From JAPULR01 sp963665075 (GTDB lineage Bacteria; Chloroflexota; Dehalococcoidia; Lucifugimonadales; GCA-2712585), in the NCBI GenBank assembly GCA_963665075.1, contig OY762063.1, forward strand, positions 1,178,001 through 1,242,000: a DNA stretch of 64,000 nucleotides, read 5' to 3'. The first letter of the stretch is position 1. The number at the start of each line of letters is the position of its first letter. This document shows, piece by piece, positions 1-9,600 of this stretch. The position numbers and the translations under genes were made by a program. The notes under the pieces were generated by a model. It did no database searches, was not told the origin of the DNA, and saw only the letters and a program-made list of their open reading frames with translations.

Positions 1-1
1 C

Positions 2-304
2 TTCACCACCACCGACGCCGCCACCGGCACAGGCCCCGTCGACGCCATCTACAAGGCCATCAACCGAATCGTGCAGGTGCCCAACACGCTGTCGGAATTC
101 ACCGTCAAGTCCGTCACCGGCGGCATCGACGCCATCGGCGAGGTGACCATCCGCATCCAGAAGGACGACGGCGTCTACGTGGGCCGCGGCTCGGATACGG
201 ACATCCTCGTCGCCAGCGCCAAGGCCTATCTGAACGCCCTCAACCGCCTGCTTGCGATGGAAGAGGCCAAGAAGGAGTCCGCCGCCGGAGTCCCCAATCC
301 CTAG
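2..304 (+). CDS. leuA: 2-isopropylmalate synthase, C-terminal end (5' truncated)
   Basis: The reading frame is open from base 2 and stops at 302-304, so only about the last 100 residues are inside the window. They match the C-terminal regulatory/dimerisation domain of 2-isopropylmalate synthase: a GTGPVDAIYKAI stretch, a later segment with EVTIRIQKDDG, then VGRGSDTDILVASAKAYLNA. The enzyme condenses acetyl-CoA with 2-oxoisovalerate, the first committed step of leucine synthesis, and this domain binds leucine for feedback inhibition. The next genes downstream are leuC, leuD and leuB on the same strand, which fixes the identification as leuA rather than citramalate synthase or homocitrate synthase, although those relatives share the domain. 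The catalytic TIM barrel lies upstream of the window. Confidence 0.85.
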   Translation, partial: FTTTDAATGTGPVDAIYKAINRIVQVPNTLSEFTVKSVTGGIDAIGEVTIRIQKDDGVYVGRGSDTDILVASAKAYLNALNRLLAMEEAKKESAAGVPNP

Positions 305-378
305 AATGGCTCAGTCCGTACACAACGGCGTAATATTCCATTCTGCAAGGGAAAGAAAAACGGCTCGTAAGGTTTGCC

Positions 379-1788
379 ATGCCTCCTAAGACCATGTTCG
401 ACAAGATTTGGGACGCCCACGTGGTGCACCAGGAACCCGGTGCGCCCTCCCTCATCTACATAGACCTGCACCTGGTCCACGAAGTGACGTCGCCGCAGGC
501 CTTTGAGGGATTGCGGTTGGCGGGAAGGAAGGTGCGTCGCCCCGACCTGACCGTCGCCACCGTCGACCACAACACCCCCACGTGGGATCTTTCCCGCCCT
601 GTCGTCGACCCCATCTCCAAGCGGCAGCTGGACGCCCTCGCGGCCAACCTCAAGGACACCGGCATCGCCTTCTACGACCGCCACAGCCCCAACCAGGGCA
701 TCGTCCACGTCATCGGCCCCGACCTGGGCTACACCCAGCCGGGCATGACCGTCGTCTGCGGCGACAGCCATACCTCTACCCACGGGGCACTGGGGTGTTT
801 CGCCCTCGGCATCGGCACCTCCGAGGTGGAACACGTCCTCGCCACCCAGACCCTGCGCCAGTTCAAACCCAAGACTATGGAAGTCCGCGTCGAAGGCCCT
901 CTGTCCACAGGCGTGGAAGCCAAGGACTTAATCCTTGGCATCATCGGGCAGATAGGCGTCAACGGCGGCGCGGGCCACGTCATCGAGTACACCGGCGAGG
1001 CTGTCCGCTCCCTCTCAATGGACGGGCGCATGACGGTGTGCAACATGAGCATCGAAGGGGGCGCCCGCGCGGGGATGATTGCCCCCGACGACACCACTTT
1101 CGACTACGTCCGAGGCCGTCCATTCGCTCCCAAGAGCGATGACTTCGACGCCGCCGTTGAGCGATGGCGCAAGCTCCCATCCGACGACGGGGCTGCCTTC
1201 GACAAGCGGGTTGTCATCGACGCCTCAACCCTCGAACCCTTCGTCACCTGGGGCACGAACCCCGGCATGGTGGCGAAGGTGACGGGACGCGTCCCTGACC
1301 CTGCTTCCTTCCAGCAATCCGCCGAGCGGGAGGCGGCTGAACGGGCATTGGACTATATGGCGCTGGAACCGGACACCCCCATCCAGAACATCCCCATCGA
1401 CCGGGTCTTCATCGGCGCCTGCACCAACAGCCGCATCGAAGACCTGCGCGCCGCCGCCGCAGTTATTCGTGGCAAGCAGGTAAACGCTAGCGTGTATGCG
1501 ATGGTCGTGCCAGGCTCCGCAAGGGTGAAGGCTGAGGCTGAGGAGGAAGGACTGGACCGCATCTTCGCCGACGCCGGCTTTGACTGGCGCGTCGCGGGCT
1601 GCTCCATGTGCCTCGGCATGAACCCAGACGTGCTTCAGCCCGGCGAACGCTGCGCCTCCACCTCCAACCGCAACTTCGAAAACCGCCAGGGCAAGGGCGG
1701 ACGGACTCATCTCGTCAGCCCCCCAATGGCCGCCGCCGCCGCCATCGCCGGCCACTTCGTGGACATCCGAGAATGGAAGGAGTCCTAG
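379..1788 (+). CDS. leuC: 3-isopropylmalate dehydratase large subunit
   Basis: 469 residues, the usual length for bacterial LeuC. With LeuD it isomerises 2-isopropylmalate to 3-isopropylmalate using a [4Fe-4S] cluster. The three cluster cysteines are visible: Cys348 in IGACTNSR, and Cys408 and Cys411 in AGCSMCLGMN. Other aconitase-family signatures are CGDSHTSTHGALG near residue 127 and the SNRNFENRQG motif near the C-terminus. It follows leuA by 74 bases and is followed by leuD after 6 bases, so LeuC and LeuD are made from one message. The chosen ATG gives a normal N-terminus (TMFDKIWDAHVV). Confidence 0.97.
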   Translation: MPPKTMFDKIWDAHVVHQEPGAPSLIYIDLHLVHEVTSPQAFEGLRLAGRKVRRPDLTVATVDHNTPTWDLSRPVVDPISKRQLDALAANLKDTGIAFYDRHSPNQGIVHVIGPDLGYTQPGMTVVCGDSHTSTHGALGCFALGIGTSEVEHVLATQTLRQFKPKTMEVRVEGPLSTGVEAKDLILGIIGQIGVNGGAGHVIEYTGEAVRSLSMDGRMTVCNMSIEGGARAGMIAPDDTTFDYVRGRPFAPKSDDFDAAVERWRKLPSDDGAAFDKRVVIDASTLEPFVTWGTNPGMVAKVTGRVPDPASFQQSAEREAAERALDYMALEPDTPIQNIPIDRVFIGACTNSRIEDLRAAAAVIRGKQVNASVYAMVVPGSARVKAEAEEEGLDRIFADAGFDWRVAGCSMCLGMNPDVLQPGERCASTSNRNFENRQGKGGRTHLVSPPMAAAAAIAGHFVDIREWKES

Positions 1789-1794
1789 CCCGTC

Positions 1795-2394
1795 ATGCAG
1801 CCCTTCACAAAGCTGACCGGCGTCGCCGCGCCCCTGGACAGGGTCAACGTGGACACCGACCAGATTATCCCCGCCGTCCACCTCAAGCGCATTGAGCGCA
1901 CGGGCTACGGACAGTTCCTGTTCGGCCCGCTGCGATTCGACGCCGACGGAGAACCCAACTCCGATTTCATCCTCAACCACCCGAGCATCCAAGACCCCAA
2001 GTTCCTCGTCACCGGTCGAAACTTCGGTTGCGGCTCCTCCCGCGAACACGCCCCCTGGGCGCTGGAGGACTACGGCTTCCGATGCATCATCGCGCCCAGC
2101 TTCGCAGACATCTTCTACAACAACTGCTTCCAGAACGGCCTCCTGCCCATCGTATTGCCAGAAGCCGAGGCAACCGCCATCATGGACAAGCTCAAGAATA
2201 ACCTTGGCGCAACCCTCTCCGTCGATTTAGAGTCGCAACGGCTTTGGACCGACGACGAAGAGCTATCCTTCTCCTTCGACGTTGATCCCTTCCGCAAGCA
2301 TTGCCTTCTGAACGGCCTCGACGACATCGGATTGACCTTGCTTCACGAGGACAGGATAGCCGCCTACGAAAGCCGAATGGGGATGTCCGCGTGA
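1795..2394 (+). CDS. leuD: 3-isopropylmalate dehydratase small subunit
   Basis: 199 residues, typical for LeuD. This is the swivelling domain that partners LeuC. Recognisable features are the N-terminal LDRVNVDTDQIIPA motif, the substrate-binding NFGCGSSREHAPWAL motif near residue 77, and IIAPSFADIFYNNCFQNGLLP. It starts 6 bases after the leuC stop codon. The next gene, leuB, starts 22 bases downstream, so the block is a single operon. Confidence 0.97.
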   Translation: MQPFTKLTGVAAPLDRVNVDTDQIIPAVHLKRIERTGYGQFLFGPLRFDADGEPNSDFILNHPSIQDPKFLVTGRNFGCGSSREHAPWALEDYGFRCIIAPSFADIFYNNCFQNGLLPIVLPEAEATAIMDKLKNNLGATLSVDLESQRLWTDDEELSFSFDVDPFRKHCLLNGLDDIGLTLLHEDRIAAYESRMGMSA

Positions 2395-2416
2395 CCGACG
2401 CTCCAATGAGTCTACG

Positions 2417-3502
2417 ATGAACTTTCACATCGCCGCCCTCCCCGGCGACGGCGTAGGCCCGGAGGTGACAGCCCAGGCCGTCAAAGCCCTCCACGCCGTT
2501 GGCGACCGCTTCGGCCACGTCTTCGACGTCAGGCACGGGGCCATCGGCGGCGGAGCTATCGACGAATTCGGAGAACCCTTCCCGCCGGAAACGCTGGAAC
2601 TCTGCCGCGCAAGCGCCGCCGTCCTGCTCGGAGCCGTGGGCGGTCCAAAGTGGGACGACCCGCAAGTGAAAGTCAGGCCGGAAGACGGGCTACTGTCCCT
2701 TCGCAGATCGTTGCGGCTTTTCGCCAACCTCCGGCCCGTGAAGCTCCACCCAGCACTCATCGACGCCAGTCCGGTGAAGCCGGAAATCCTCCAAGGAGTT
2801 GACCTCGTCGTCGTCCGAGAGCTCACCGGCGGTCTGTATTTCGCCAAGCCGAAGAAGCGCTGGACCGACGCCGATGGTCGCGCCGCCGTTGACACCCTCG
2901 CTTACACGGAAGCGGAAGTCCGCCGCATACTTCACGCCGCCTTCCGCCTCGCCCAGACCCGTCGCAATCACGTCACATCCGTCGATAAGGCCAACGTCCT
3001 TGAAACCTCTCGGCTGTGGCGTGAGCTCGCCGACGAAGTGGCGCAGGAATACCCCGACGTAACCCTCGAACACATGCTGGTGGACAACGCCGCCATGCAG
3101 CTAATCAGCGCCCCCTCCCGGTTTGACGTAATCGTCACCGAAAACACCTTCGGCGACATCCTCACCGATGAAGCCGCCGTGCTGTCCGGCTCGATGGGTA
3201 TGCTCCCCTCCGCCAGCCTGGGCGAAAGCGGCGGCGCGACCCCCCTGGGTCTCTATGAACCCATCCACGGAAGCGCCCCCGACATCGCCGGACAAGGCGT
3301 GGCCAACCCCGTCGCGGCAATCCTAAGTGCCGCGATGATGCTGCGCCTTTCCCTCAACCTTGAGCGAGAAGCGCTAGCTCTGGAAGACGCCGTGACCCGC
3401 GCCCTGGACGACGGCTGCCGCACCGCCGACATAGCCCGCCCCGGCAAAACGCCCTTCACCACGGACGCAATGGGCGACGAAATAATCCGTCGGATTAGCT
3501 AG
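2417..3502 (+). CDS. leuB: 3-isopropylmalate dehydrogenase
   Basis: 361 residues, standard length. It oxidises and decarboxylates (2R,3S)-3-isopropylmalate to 2-oxoisocaproate with NAD+. The N-terminus IAALPGDGVGPEV is the usual start of the family. RSLRLFANLRPVK is the substrate-binding Arg-rich segment, and DNAAMQL plus VTENTFGDILTDEA contain the Asp residues that hold the divalent metal. The C-terminal half has HGSAPDIAGQGVANP, the NAD-binding loop. The closely related tartrate or isocitrate dehydrogenases are less likely given the leuACD context. Confidence 0.97.
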   Translation: MNFHIAALPGDGVGPEVTAQAVKALHAVGDRFGHVFDVRHGAIGGGAIDEFGEPFPPETLELCRASAAVLLGAVGGPKWDDPQVKVRPEDGLLSLRRSLRLFANLRPVKLHPALIDASPVKPEILQGVDLVVVRELTGGLYFAKPKKRWTDADGRAAVDTLAYTEAEVRRILHAAFRLAQTRRNHVTSVDKANVLETSRLWRELADEVAQEYPDVTLEHMLVDNAAMQLISAPSRFDVIVTENTFGDILTDEAAVLSGSMGMLPSASLGESGGATPLGLYEPIHGSAPDIAGQGVANPVAAILSAAMMLRLSLNLEREALALEDAVTRALDDGCRTADIARPGKTPFTTDAMGDEIIRRIS

Positions 3503-3517
3503 CCTTACTAACCCGAA

Positions 3518-4195
3518 ATGTCCGACGCCCCCAACTCCCCCATAAAAGCCATCGTGCTGGACTTCGACGGGGTGATTATGGAGTCCAATGACATCAAGGC
3601 TGAGACTTTGCGCCGGCTGTTCAGCGAATACCCCCAGCATGGCGAGGCCATCGTAAACCTTCATCGGGAACACGGCGGCCTGCCCCGACGGGAGAAGCTG
3701 CGTATTATCTGCGAAGACATCCTCGGTCAGCCCGCGGACGAAGCTCGCTTGCAACGATTGAGTGAGGAATGCGGAAGGATGGTGGACGCCGAAATGATGG
3801 TGTGTCCCTTCACGCCCGGCGCGCTGGAGTTCCTGCAAACCTACTCGAAATTGCGCCCTTTGTTCATCGCAACGGGAGTCCCCGAAGACGAAATGCGACG
3901 CCTCATACGGCGCCGCTCCCTCTTGGAATACTTCGCCGGCGTCTACGGCTCCCCCAGAGACAAAGCCGCCATCCTCCGCGACCTCATGGCCGAAAACGGC
4001 TGGCGTCCCAACGAACTAATCTTCGTCGGCGACTCCATCGACGACTACCACGGCGCCCAAGCCACCGGCGTCCCTTTCATAGGCCGCGTCCCCCCCGACC
4101 AACCCAACCCCTTCCCCGCCGTCGTCACCCTGACCGTCCCCACCCTCGCGAAACTTCACCAGATATGGCAAGGCGTCCCCGTCAGCCCATCCTGA
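3518..4195 (+). CDS. HAD-superfamily phosphatase
   Basis: 225 residues. Motif I of the haloacid dehalogenase fold is DFDGVIMES (nucleophile and general-acid aspartates near residues 15 and 17). Motif II is the IATG stretch, motif III the lysine in SPRDKAAIL, and motif IV is FVGDSIDDYHGA. The helical cap lies between motifs I and II, as in phosphoglycolate phosphatase or beta-phosphoglucomutase relatives. The substrate cannot be assigned from sequence. It begins 15 bases after leuB and is probably the last gene of the leucine transcript. Its 3' end overlaps the convergent amidohydrolase gene by 14 bases. Confidence 0.85.
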   Translation: MSDAPNSPIKAIVLDFDGVIMESNDIKAETLRRLFSEYPQHGEAIVNLHREHGGLPRREKLRIICEDILGQPADEARLQRLSEECGRMVDAEMMVCPFTPGALEFLQTYSKLRPLFIATGVPEDEMRRLIRRRSLLEYFAGVYGSPRDKAAILRDLMAENGWRPNELIFVGDSIDDYHGAQATGVPFIGRVPPDQPNPFPAVVTLTVPTLAKLHQIWQGVPVSPS

Positions 4196-5327
4196 AAAGC
4201 CGGGCACAATTCTCCCCCGCAATCAGCCGCTTCTCCTCAAGCGGCACGCCCTCCAGAATACGCTCTACAATCTCCCGCGACCTCGGAAACGTAGACTCCG
4301 CGTGGGGATAATCGTTCCCCCACATTAGCGTCTCCACCCCCAGATACTCCCGCATCTGCATCCCCAGCGCATCTTCCTGGAAGCAGATGAACATGTTTCG
4401 ACGGAAGAAATCGCTGGGCAGCATTTCCCCGCCAAAGCGGCGTCCCCCAAACCGCTCCGGCCTGCGAATCTCCTGGTACGCCGCGTCCATGCGATAGAGC
4501 AGATAGGGCGCCCAGCAGACCTCGTACTCCACCAGTCCCACCTTCAATCTGGGATGCCGCTCAAACACCCCCGAAAATATCATCGCCACCACGTTGTCCC
4601 GCATGTCGTATTCCTGATTGATGAACTCCACCATCCCCCGGCTGTTGCCGAACGTCGCCTTCTCGTTAGGACTCCAACGCGACGTTCCGCTGTGCATCGA
4701 AAGCGGCATTCCCAACTCCGCCGCCGCCGACCACAATGGCTCATACGTTGCCCCGTCGTACCGGCCAAACAAAGGGCGTTGCGGAATCGTAACGCCGGCA
4801 AGTCCCAGCGATGCCGCCCGCCGAAGCTCTCGCACCCCATCCGCCACTACGTCCACGTTCACCATTGCCATCCCCTTAATCCGGTCTGGATAAGGGGCGC
4901 AGAACTCCGCCAGCCAGTCGTTGTACGCTCGGAACACCGCCGAAAGCAGGTCTGTAGAAGGAATCAACCACGTCTCCAGCCCCACCGAAGGGTACACCAC
5001 TGCTCCCGACACCCAGTCCAATTCCATGTCCGCAACGTGGGCGTGAGGGTCGTACCCGCCCCGTCGCACCTCCTCGTACACCCCCTCAATCCGGATGCTC
5101 TCCGGCGCCTCGAACCGCCGCCCCGCCTGCGTGTCCGACCCTACGATGCCAAAGCTGACGCCATCGTCTGCGTACCACCGATCGAACCCTCCCTCCCGCA
5201 CCACCCTCGGCGCTCTATCCCGATACGCGACGGCGATGAACCGCTCCCACAAGTCCGGCGGCTCCACCACGTGAGAGTCCGACGACACCAGCCTGTATCC
5301 GGCCTTTCGTTTCACTTCTGTGGCCAC
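4182..5327 (-). CDS. Amidohydrolase family protein (ACMSD/decarboxylase-like)
   Basis: About 381 residues. The N-terminal SSDSHVVEPPDLW carries the D-S-H metal motif typical of amidohydrolase-2 proteins related to ACMSD and gamma-resorcylate decarboxylase. Later signatures are PLSMHSG (metal His) and MWGNDYPHAESTFP (catalytic Asp and His). Such enzymes are metal-dependent hydrolases or non-oxidative decarboxylases of small aromatic acids; the substrate here is unknown. The start is taken as GTG at 5327 because GGAGG sits five bases upstream. A second GTG at 5315 overlaps the stop of the upstream gene, and an in-frame ATG at 5375 lies inside that gene. The upstream gene overlaps it, implying translational coupling. 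Confidence 0.8.
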   Translation of the reverse strand: MATEVKRKAGYRLVSSDSHVVEPPDLWERFIAVAYRDRAPRVVREGGFDRWYADDGVSFGIVGSDTQAGRRFEAPESIRIEGVYEEVRRGGYDPHAHVADMELDWVSGAVVYPSVGLETWLIPSTDLLSAVFRAYNDWLAEFCAPYPDRIKGMAMVNVDVVADGVRELRRAASLGLAGVTIPQRPLFGRYDGATYEPLWSAAAELGMPLSMHSGTSRWSPNEKATFGNSRGMVEFINQEYDMRDNVVAMIFSGVFERHPRLKVGLVEYEVCWAPYLLYRMDAAYQEIRRPERFGGRRFGGEMLPSDFFRRNMFICFQEDALGMQMREYLGVETLMWGNDYPHAESTFPRSREIVERILEGVPLEEKRLIAGENCARLFRMG

Positions 5328-5788
5328 GCCAGCCTCCAACCGGGAAGGTTCACCTTCCACGCGCCATCCTCCCACAACATGGGAATAATCAACCCGGATT
5401 TCAGGACTGGCCCTTGCGATTCTTCTTCATCATCGCCCAGCCCAATGGGCAGGAAGACGAAGGCGTTGGAGTCGTCCACGTAGCTGGTCGGAGCTACACG
5501 CAAGTCGGACAAGTCCTCCAACGGCCAATGCCTGAGCACCACCTTCCGAAAATCCTCCAGCATCGGCTCGCGCAAGGGATGGGAAGAATCGTTGGCGGCC
5601 TGGTACACCTGCTGCAAGTCGATGCCGCGCTCCGTGCCCCAAATGCCTTGTCGGACGCCCCGCGACTCCTTGGAGAGCATCTCCCACGCCACTTCCATTT
5701 CGCCGTCGCGAACGGCCTCCGCGAACCGGCCCGCCGCCAGCCCGCAAGCGTCGGGCGAGTTGCTCCGCCGAGTCCCGGGTATTCTCAT
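5312..5788 (-). CDS. Hypothetical protein, possible NTF2-like/stress-load type fold
   Basis: 158 residues with no signal peptide or membrane segment. The first third is alpha-helical (AAGRFAEAVRDGEMEVAWEMLSKESRG arranged as two helices). The rest contains alternating polar and hydrophobic strands ending in MLWEDGAWKVNLPGW. This order, with 'exposure of a small amount of work' helices followed by a curved sheet and a terminal W-x-V-x-L strand, is reminiscent of NTF2-like/DUF4878 proteins, but I do not recognise a specific family. It overlaps the amidohydrolase gene by 16 bases, so the two are probably coexpressed. Confidence 0.6.
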   Translation of the reverse strand: MRIPGTRRSNSPDACGLAAGRFAEAVRDGEMEVAWEMLSKESRGVRQGIWGTERGIDLQQVYQAANDSSHPLREPMLEDFRKVVLRHWPLEDLSDLRVAPTSYVDDSNAFVFLPIGLGDDEEESQGPVLKSGLIIPMLWEDGAWKVNLPGWRLAWPQK

Positions 5789-5835
5789 CGCGCCTCCCCA
5801 ACCCTCAAACTACCGTCATTCTAACACCACCAGCC

Positions 5836-5866
5836 CCGTAGGGGCGGCTAGCGAGCCGCCAGCCCC
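5836..5866. repeat. GC-rich extragenic palindrome (REP-like)
   Basis: Between a minus-strand small gene and the end of hicA there is a perfect 7-bp inverted repeat, GGCGGCT / AGCCGCC, with a 4-base AGCG loop, preceded by GTAGGGG and followed by AGCCCC. No T-tract follows on either strand, so an intrinsic terminator is not supported. Its form resembles extragenic palindromes that are dispersed in many genomes, but only one copy is visible here. Confidence 0.4.
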
Positions 5867-5880
5867 TCAACAACGGGAAA

Positions 5881-6120
5881 CTACCGAAGAGCGGCTATGA
5901 ACTCCTCATCCGTTATCCGTAACTTTCTAAGGGTTTCCCGCAATGATCCCCTGGCCATCTCTCTTTTACCCATCATTACCATGCCGGTCACAACCCGACC
6001 GCTGGACAGTCTACGCTGATAGGCTTGGTGGCTACCACGACTGGCTCTGGCCCTAAAGCAGCCCAGCCTTTCCAGGGCATTAACCACTTGTCTACTGGAG
6101 CATAGAGGTATTCGTGCCAC
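5881..6120 (-). CDS. hicA: HicA-family mRNA interferase toxin
   Basis: 79 residues, the usual HicA size. The fold is a dsRBD-like alpha-beta-beta-beta-alpha: helix VVNALERLG, strand with the catalytic-type histidine His31 in RGSHQAYQR, then GSLRETLRKLRIT helix at the end, matching the G(S/T)LRxILRxxGI signature of the family. HicA toxins cleave mRNA in a ribosome-independent way. The gene follows its antitoxin hicB by 9 bases in a two-gene operon. The usual H-G-K/N motif before the last helix is changed to MGKREMARG. Confidence 0.8.
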   Translation of the reverse strand: MARIPLCSSRQVVNALERLGCFRARASRGSHQAYQRRLSSGRVVTGMVMMGKREMARGSLRETLRKLRITDEEFIAALR

Positions 6121-6129
6121 TGTGAGGAA

Positions 6130-6423
6130 CTAAACCACCACCAATTCAGGAACTTTCATGGAGTAGTTCCGAACCTTGCTCCTCTGTGCCGCTTCATCTG
6201 ACTTGGGGCTATCCGGATGAACCTCGATACCCATTTCATCGAATTCGCGTGCGAGCTCGCCTACCTCGTGCACCGACTCCAGGTACACCTCGAGTGCTTC
6301 TTCCAGCATTTCCAAGGCTTCTTCCGCCGTATCGCCGCAACTGGCCACTCCCAATTCCGGGCATAGAGCGGTGAACTGGTTGCCGTCCTTATATGCAACT
6401 CCGGTAAGCGTTACGTGTGGCAT
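6130..6423 (-). CDS. hicB: HicB-family antitoxin
   Basis: 97 residues. The N-terminal half is the partial RNase H-like HicB fold: FTALCPELGVASCGDTAEEA followed by a long helix (LEMLEEALEVYLESV). The C-terminal tail has no obvious helix-turn-helix or ribbon-helix-helix domain, so DNA binding may be weak or absent. HicB neutralises HicA and often represses the operon. The ATG is preceded by GGAGG at a 4-base spacing. It is the first gene of the hicBA pair and is divergent from the large Asp-box gene. Confidence 0.8.
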   Translation of the reverse strand: MPHVTLTGVAYKDGNQFTALCPELGVASCGDTAEEALEMLEEALEVYLESVHEVGELAREFDEMGIEVHPDSPKSDEAAQRSKVRNYSMKVPELVVV

Positions 6424-6508
6424 GGTTCCTCCAAGGCGCTGTTTTCTGCCGACTTGCAGTTACTCTATTGCAATTCAACGCCAATTTTCAAGCCAATCCG
6501 GGCTTATG

Positions 6509-6557
6509 CCTTTTATGACTTTGTCCACTGGACATAAAGGGCCTACCTGAATAGAAT
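6509..6557 (+). promoter_or_regulatory. Promoter with overlapping palindrome, hicB / Asp-box gene divergent region
   Basis: A -35-like TGGACA (6529-6534) and a -10-like TAGAAT (6552-6557) are separated by 17 bases and read toward the 6601 gene. A perfect 13-bp palindrome, TGTCCACTGGACA (6522-6534), overlaps the -35. It sits inside a longer imperfect repeat with arms CCTTTTATG (6509-6517) and CATAAAGG (6533-6540). Such placement suggests an operator. The regulator is unknown; HicB or an unlinked repressor are both possible. The hicB promoter on the other strand is less clear (TTGAAA about 18 bases from TAGAGT). Confidence 0.5.
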
Positions 6558-6600
6558 CAGTCGCAGGACTCACCTACAACTTCAATCGGAGGCCGCAAAC

Positions 6601-9600
6601 ATGGAAATCGTCAATCCCGCCCTCTTCAGCTCAATGGAATGGCGACTGATCGGCCCGCATCGCGGCGGTCGGGTGGTCGCCGTGGCCGGAGACCCCACCG
6701 AGCCGATGACCTTCTACTTCGGCGCCTGCGCCGGAGGCGTCTGGAAGACCAACGACGGCGGCACCTACTGGCGAAACATCACCGACGGCTTCCTCAACGT
6801 CTCCGCCGTGGGCGCCGTTGCCGTCGCCGCTTCCGACCCCAACGTCATCTACGTGGGCACCGGCGAAGCCTGCCTGCGCGCCAACGTCTGCCACGGCGAC
6901 GGCGTCTACCGCTCCACCGACGGCGGCCAGACCTGGACGCATCTGGGACTGGAAGACACCCACCATATTGGGAAGGTGCGCATTCACCCGGAGAACCCGG
7001 ACCTAGTGTACGTGGCGGCGATGGGACACGCATATGGGGCCAACGAGGAACGGGGGGTGTTTCGTTCAAGCGACGGGGGCAAGACCTGGGAGCACGTACT
7101 TCGGAAGAGCGTGGACGCAGGAGCCGTTGACCTTTCGATGGATCCCAACAACCCACGGATTCTGTTCGCCGCCATCTACCAGACCCGCCGCTACCCCTGG
7201 ATCAACGTCAGCGGCGGCCCCGACAGCGGCCTCTACCGCTCCACGGACGGCGGCGACACGTGGGAGGATATTACCGACAACCCCGGCCTGCCGGAGGGAC
7301 TCATGGGCCGTTTGGGCGTGTCAGTATCTCCCGCCAAGTCGGGCCGCGTGTGGGCGATGATTGAATCCAAGCAGGGCGGATTATTCCGCTCCGATGACGG
7401 CGGGGATACTTGGGAGCTGGTCTCCGACAATGCCGCAATCCGGGGCCGTCCCTGGTACTACAGCCACGTCTTCGCCGATACGCAAGACCCCGAAACGGTC
7501 TACGTGCTGGAAGGCGGCGCGTATAAGTCCGTGGACGGCGGGCGCAACTTCTCGCCGGTTTACATGCCCCACGGCGACCAGCACGACCTCTGGATTGACC
7601 CGGTCAACCCCCGACGCATGATTGAGGGCAACGACGGGGGCGCTTGCGTTTCCTTCAATGGAGGCGAAACCTGGTCGACGATTTACAACCAGCCAACGTC
7701 CCAGTTCTACCACGTGACCACGGACACCCGCTTCCCCTACAGGGTGTACGGCGCGCAGCAGGACAACACCACCATGAGCCTGCCCAGCCGCTCATACACC
7801 GGCGCGATTTCGATGGCCGACTATCACACCGTCGGCGGCGGCGAGAGCGGCTACATAGCCGTCAACCCCGACGACCCCGACATCGTCTACGCCGGCAACC
7901 ACTCCAACGGCTACGTCAGCCGCTACAACCACCGCACGCGCCAGGTGCACAACGTGATGGTGTGGCCGGAATCTTCCGCCGCCATCTCCGCCAAGGACAT
8001 GAAGTACCGCTTCCAGTGGACCTTCCCCATTCACTTCTCCCCCCACGATTCCAACGTGCTATACACGGCGGGCAACCACGTCTTCCGCTCCACGGACCGG
8101 GGCAACTCCTGGCAGCCCATCAGCCCCGACCTCACCCGCAACGACGAGTCCAAGATGGAGGTCTCCGGCGGGCCTGTCACCCTCGACGGCACCAACGCCG
8201 AATACTACTGCACCGTCTTTGCCCTCGCCGAGTCCACCGTCCAGCCCGGACTCCTCTGGGCTGGAACGGACGATGGGCTTGTCCACATTACCAGGGACGA
8301 CGGCGAGTCCTGGCGGAACGTAACCCCGCCGGACCTTCCCCCGTGGGCGCTGATAAGCATCATCGAAGCTTCGCCCCACGACCCTGCAACTGCCTATTTG
8401 GCAGCCACCCGCTACAAGCTGGACGACGAAGCGCCCTACCTCTACCGCACCACCGACTACGGCGAGACCTGGGAGCGAATCGTCGAAGGTATCCCCTCCA
8501 ACCACTTCACCCGTGTGATTCGGGAAGACCCCCAGCAGAAGGGACTGCTCTACGCCGGGACGGAATGGGGCATGTTGGTATCCTTCAACGGAGGCGATGA
8601 GTGGCAGCCTCTCCAACAGAACCTGCCCGTCGTGCCGATACACGACCTGGAAGTGAAGGACGACGACCTCGTCGTCGCCACCCACGGACGCGCCTTCTGG
8701 ATAATGGACGACCTTTCGCCCCTGCGCCAGATAGCCGCGGATTCCGCCGAAGCCTCGGTGCGCCTGTTCAAGCCGCGCACCACCCACAGGCACACGCCGC
8801 CCGAAACCTTCGGCGTGCCCTCCAAGGCTCCCTGGGGTTACGAACGCACCGGCACCCTCGTCGTCGCCTACGCCCAGACCCCCGACGATGATGGCGGCGT
8901 CACCCGTCAATACATGGACGGCGGCGCCAACCCGCCCAACGGCGTCTACGTTCACTACTACCTGGACGAGGCCACCGACGCCCCTGTTTCCCTCACCTTC
9001 CTGGACGCAACCGGGCAGCCCATCATCCGCTACAGGTTGCAGGACGACGAGGACGCTCCGGCCCTGGCCCTTGACGAGGAGCGCGGTTCGAAGCCTCGCG
9101 CCGGCCTGAACCGCTTCGTCTGGAACATGCGCTATCCCAAGGCCCAGACCCTTCCGAAAGACCCTCTGACGGAGTCGCTGCATCCGCCGGAAATCACCGG
9201 CCCGACGGCGCCTCCGGGCAGCTACGCCGTGCGTCTGCAAGTGGGGGACCGCACTCTCACCCAACCCTTCGAAATCGTCAAAGACCCCAGAATCGAGTCC
9301 ACTCAGGAGGACATGCAGGCGCAGTTCAGCTTCCTTATACGGATGCGTGACAAGCTCACCCAGACCCACGCCGCCGTCGAGCAGATTCGCGGCATTCGCA
9401 AGCAGGTGGACGAGTGGGCAGGGCGCACCGACGCCCAAACCGTCGCCGACGCAGCCGAAGACCTGAAGGGAAAACTGGAGTCTGTCGAGGGCGAGCTCGC
9501 CCAGATCAAGGCCAACGCCCAGATCGACCGGCTCAAGTACCCTGCCAAGCTCAACGGGAAGCTCACCGGCCTCATCTCCTGGGTAACCAGCTCCGACGAG

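Noticed and set aside
582..1142. Plus-strand Arg/Pro-rich frame inside leuC
   Set aside because: Shadow of leuC in another frame; arginine- and proline-rich composition typical of out-of-frame GC-rich DNA.
5430..5801. Second minus-strand frame over the small gene at 5312-5788
   Set aside because: Arg/Gly-rich shadow with no helices or strands consistent with a fold, in contrast to the coupled frame.
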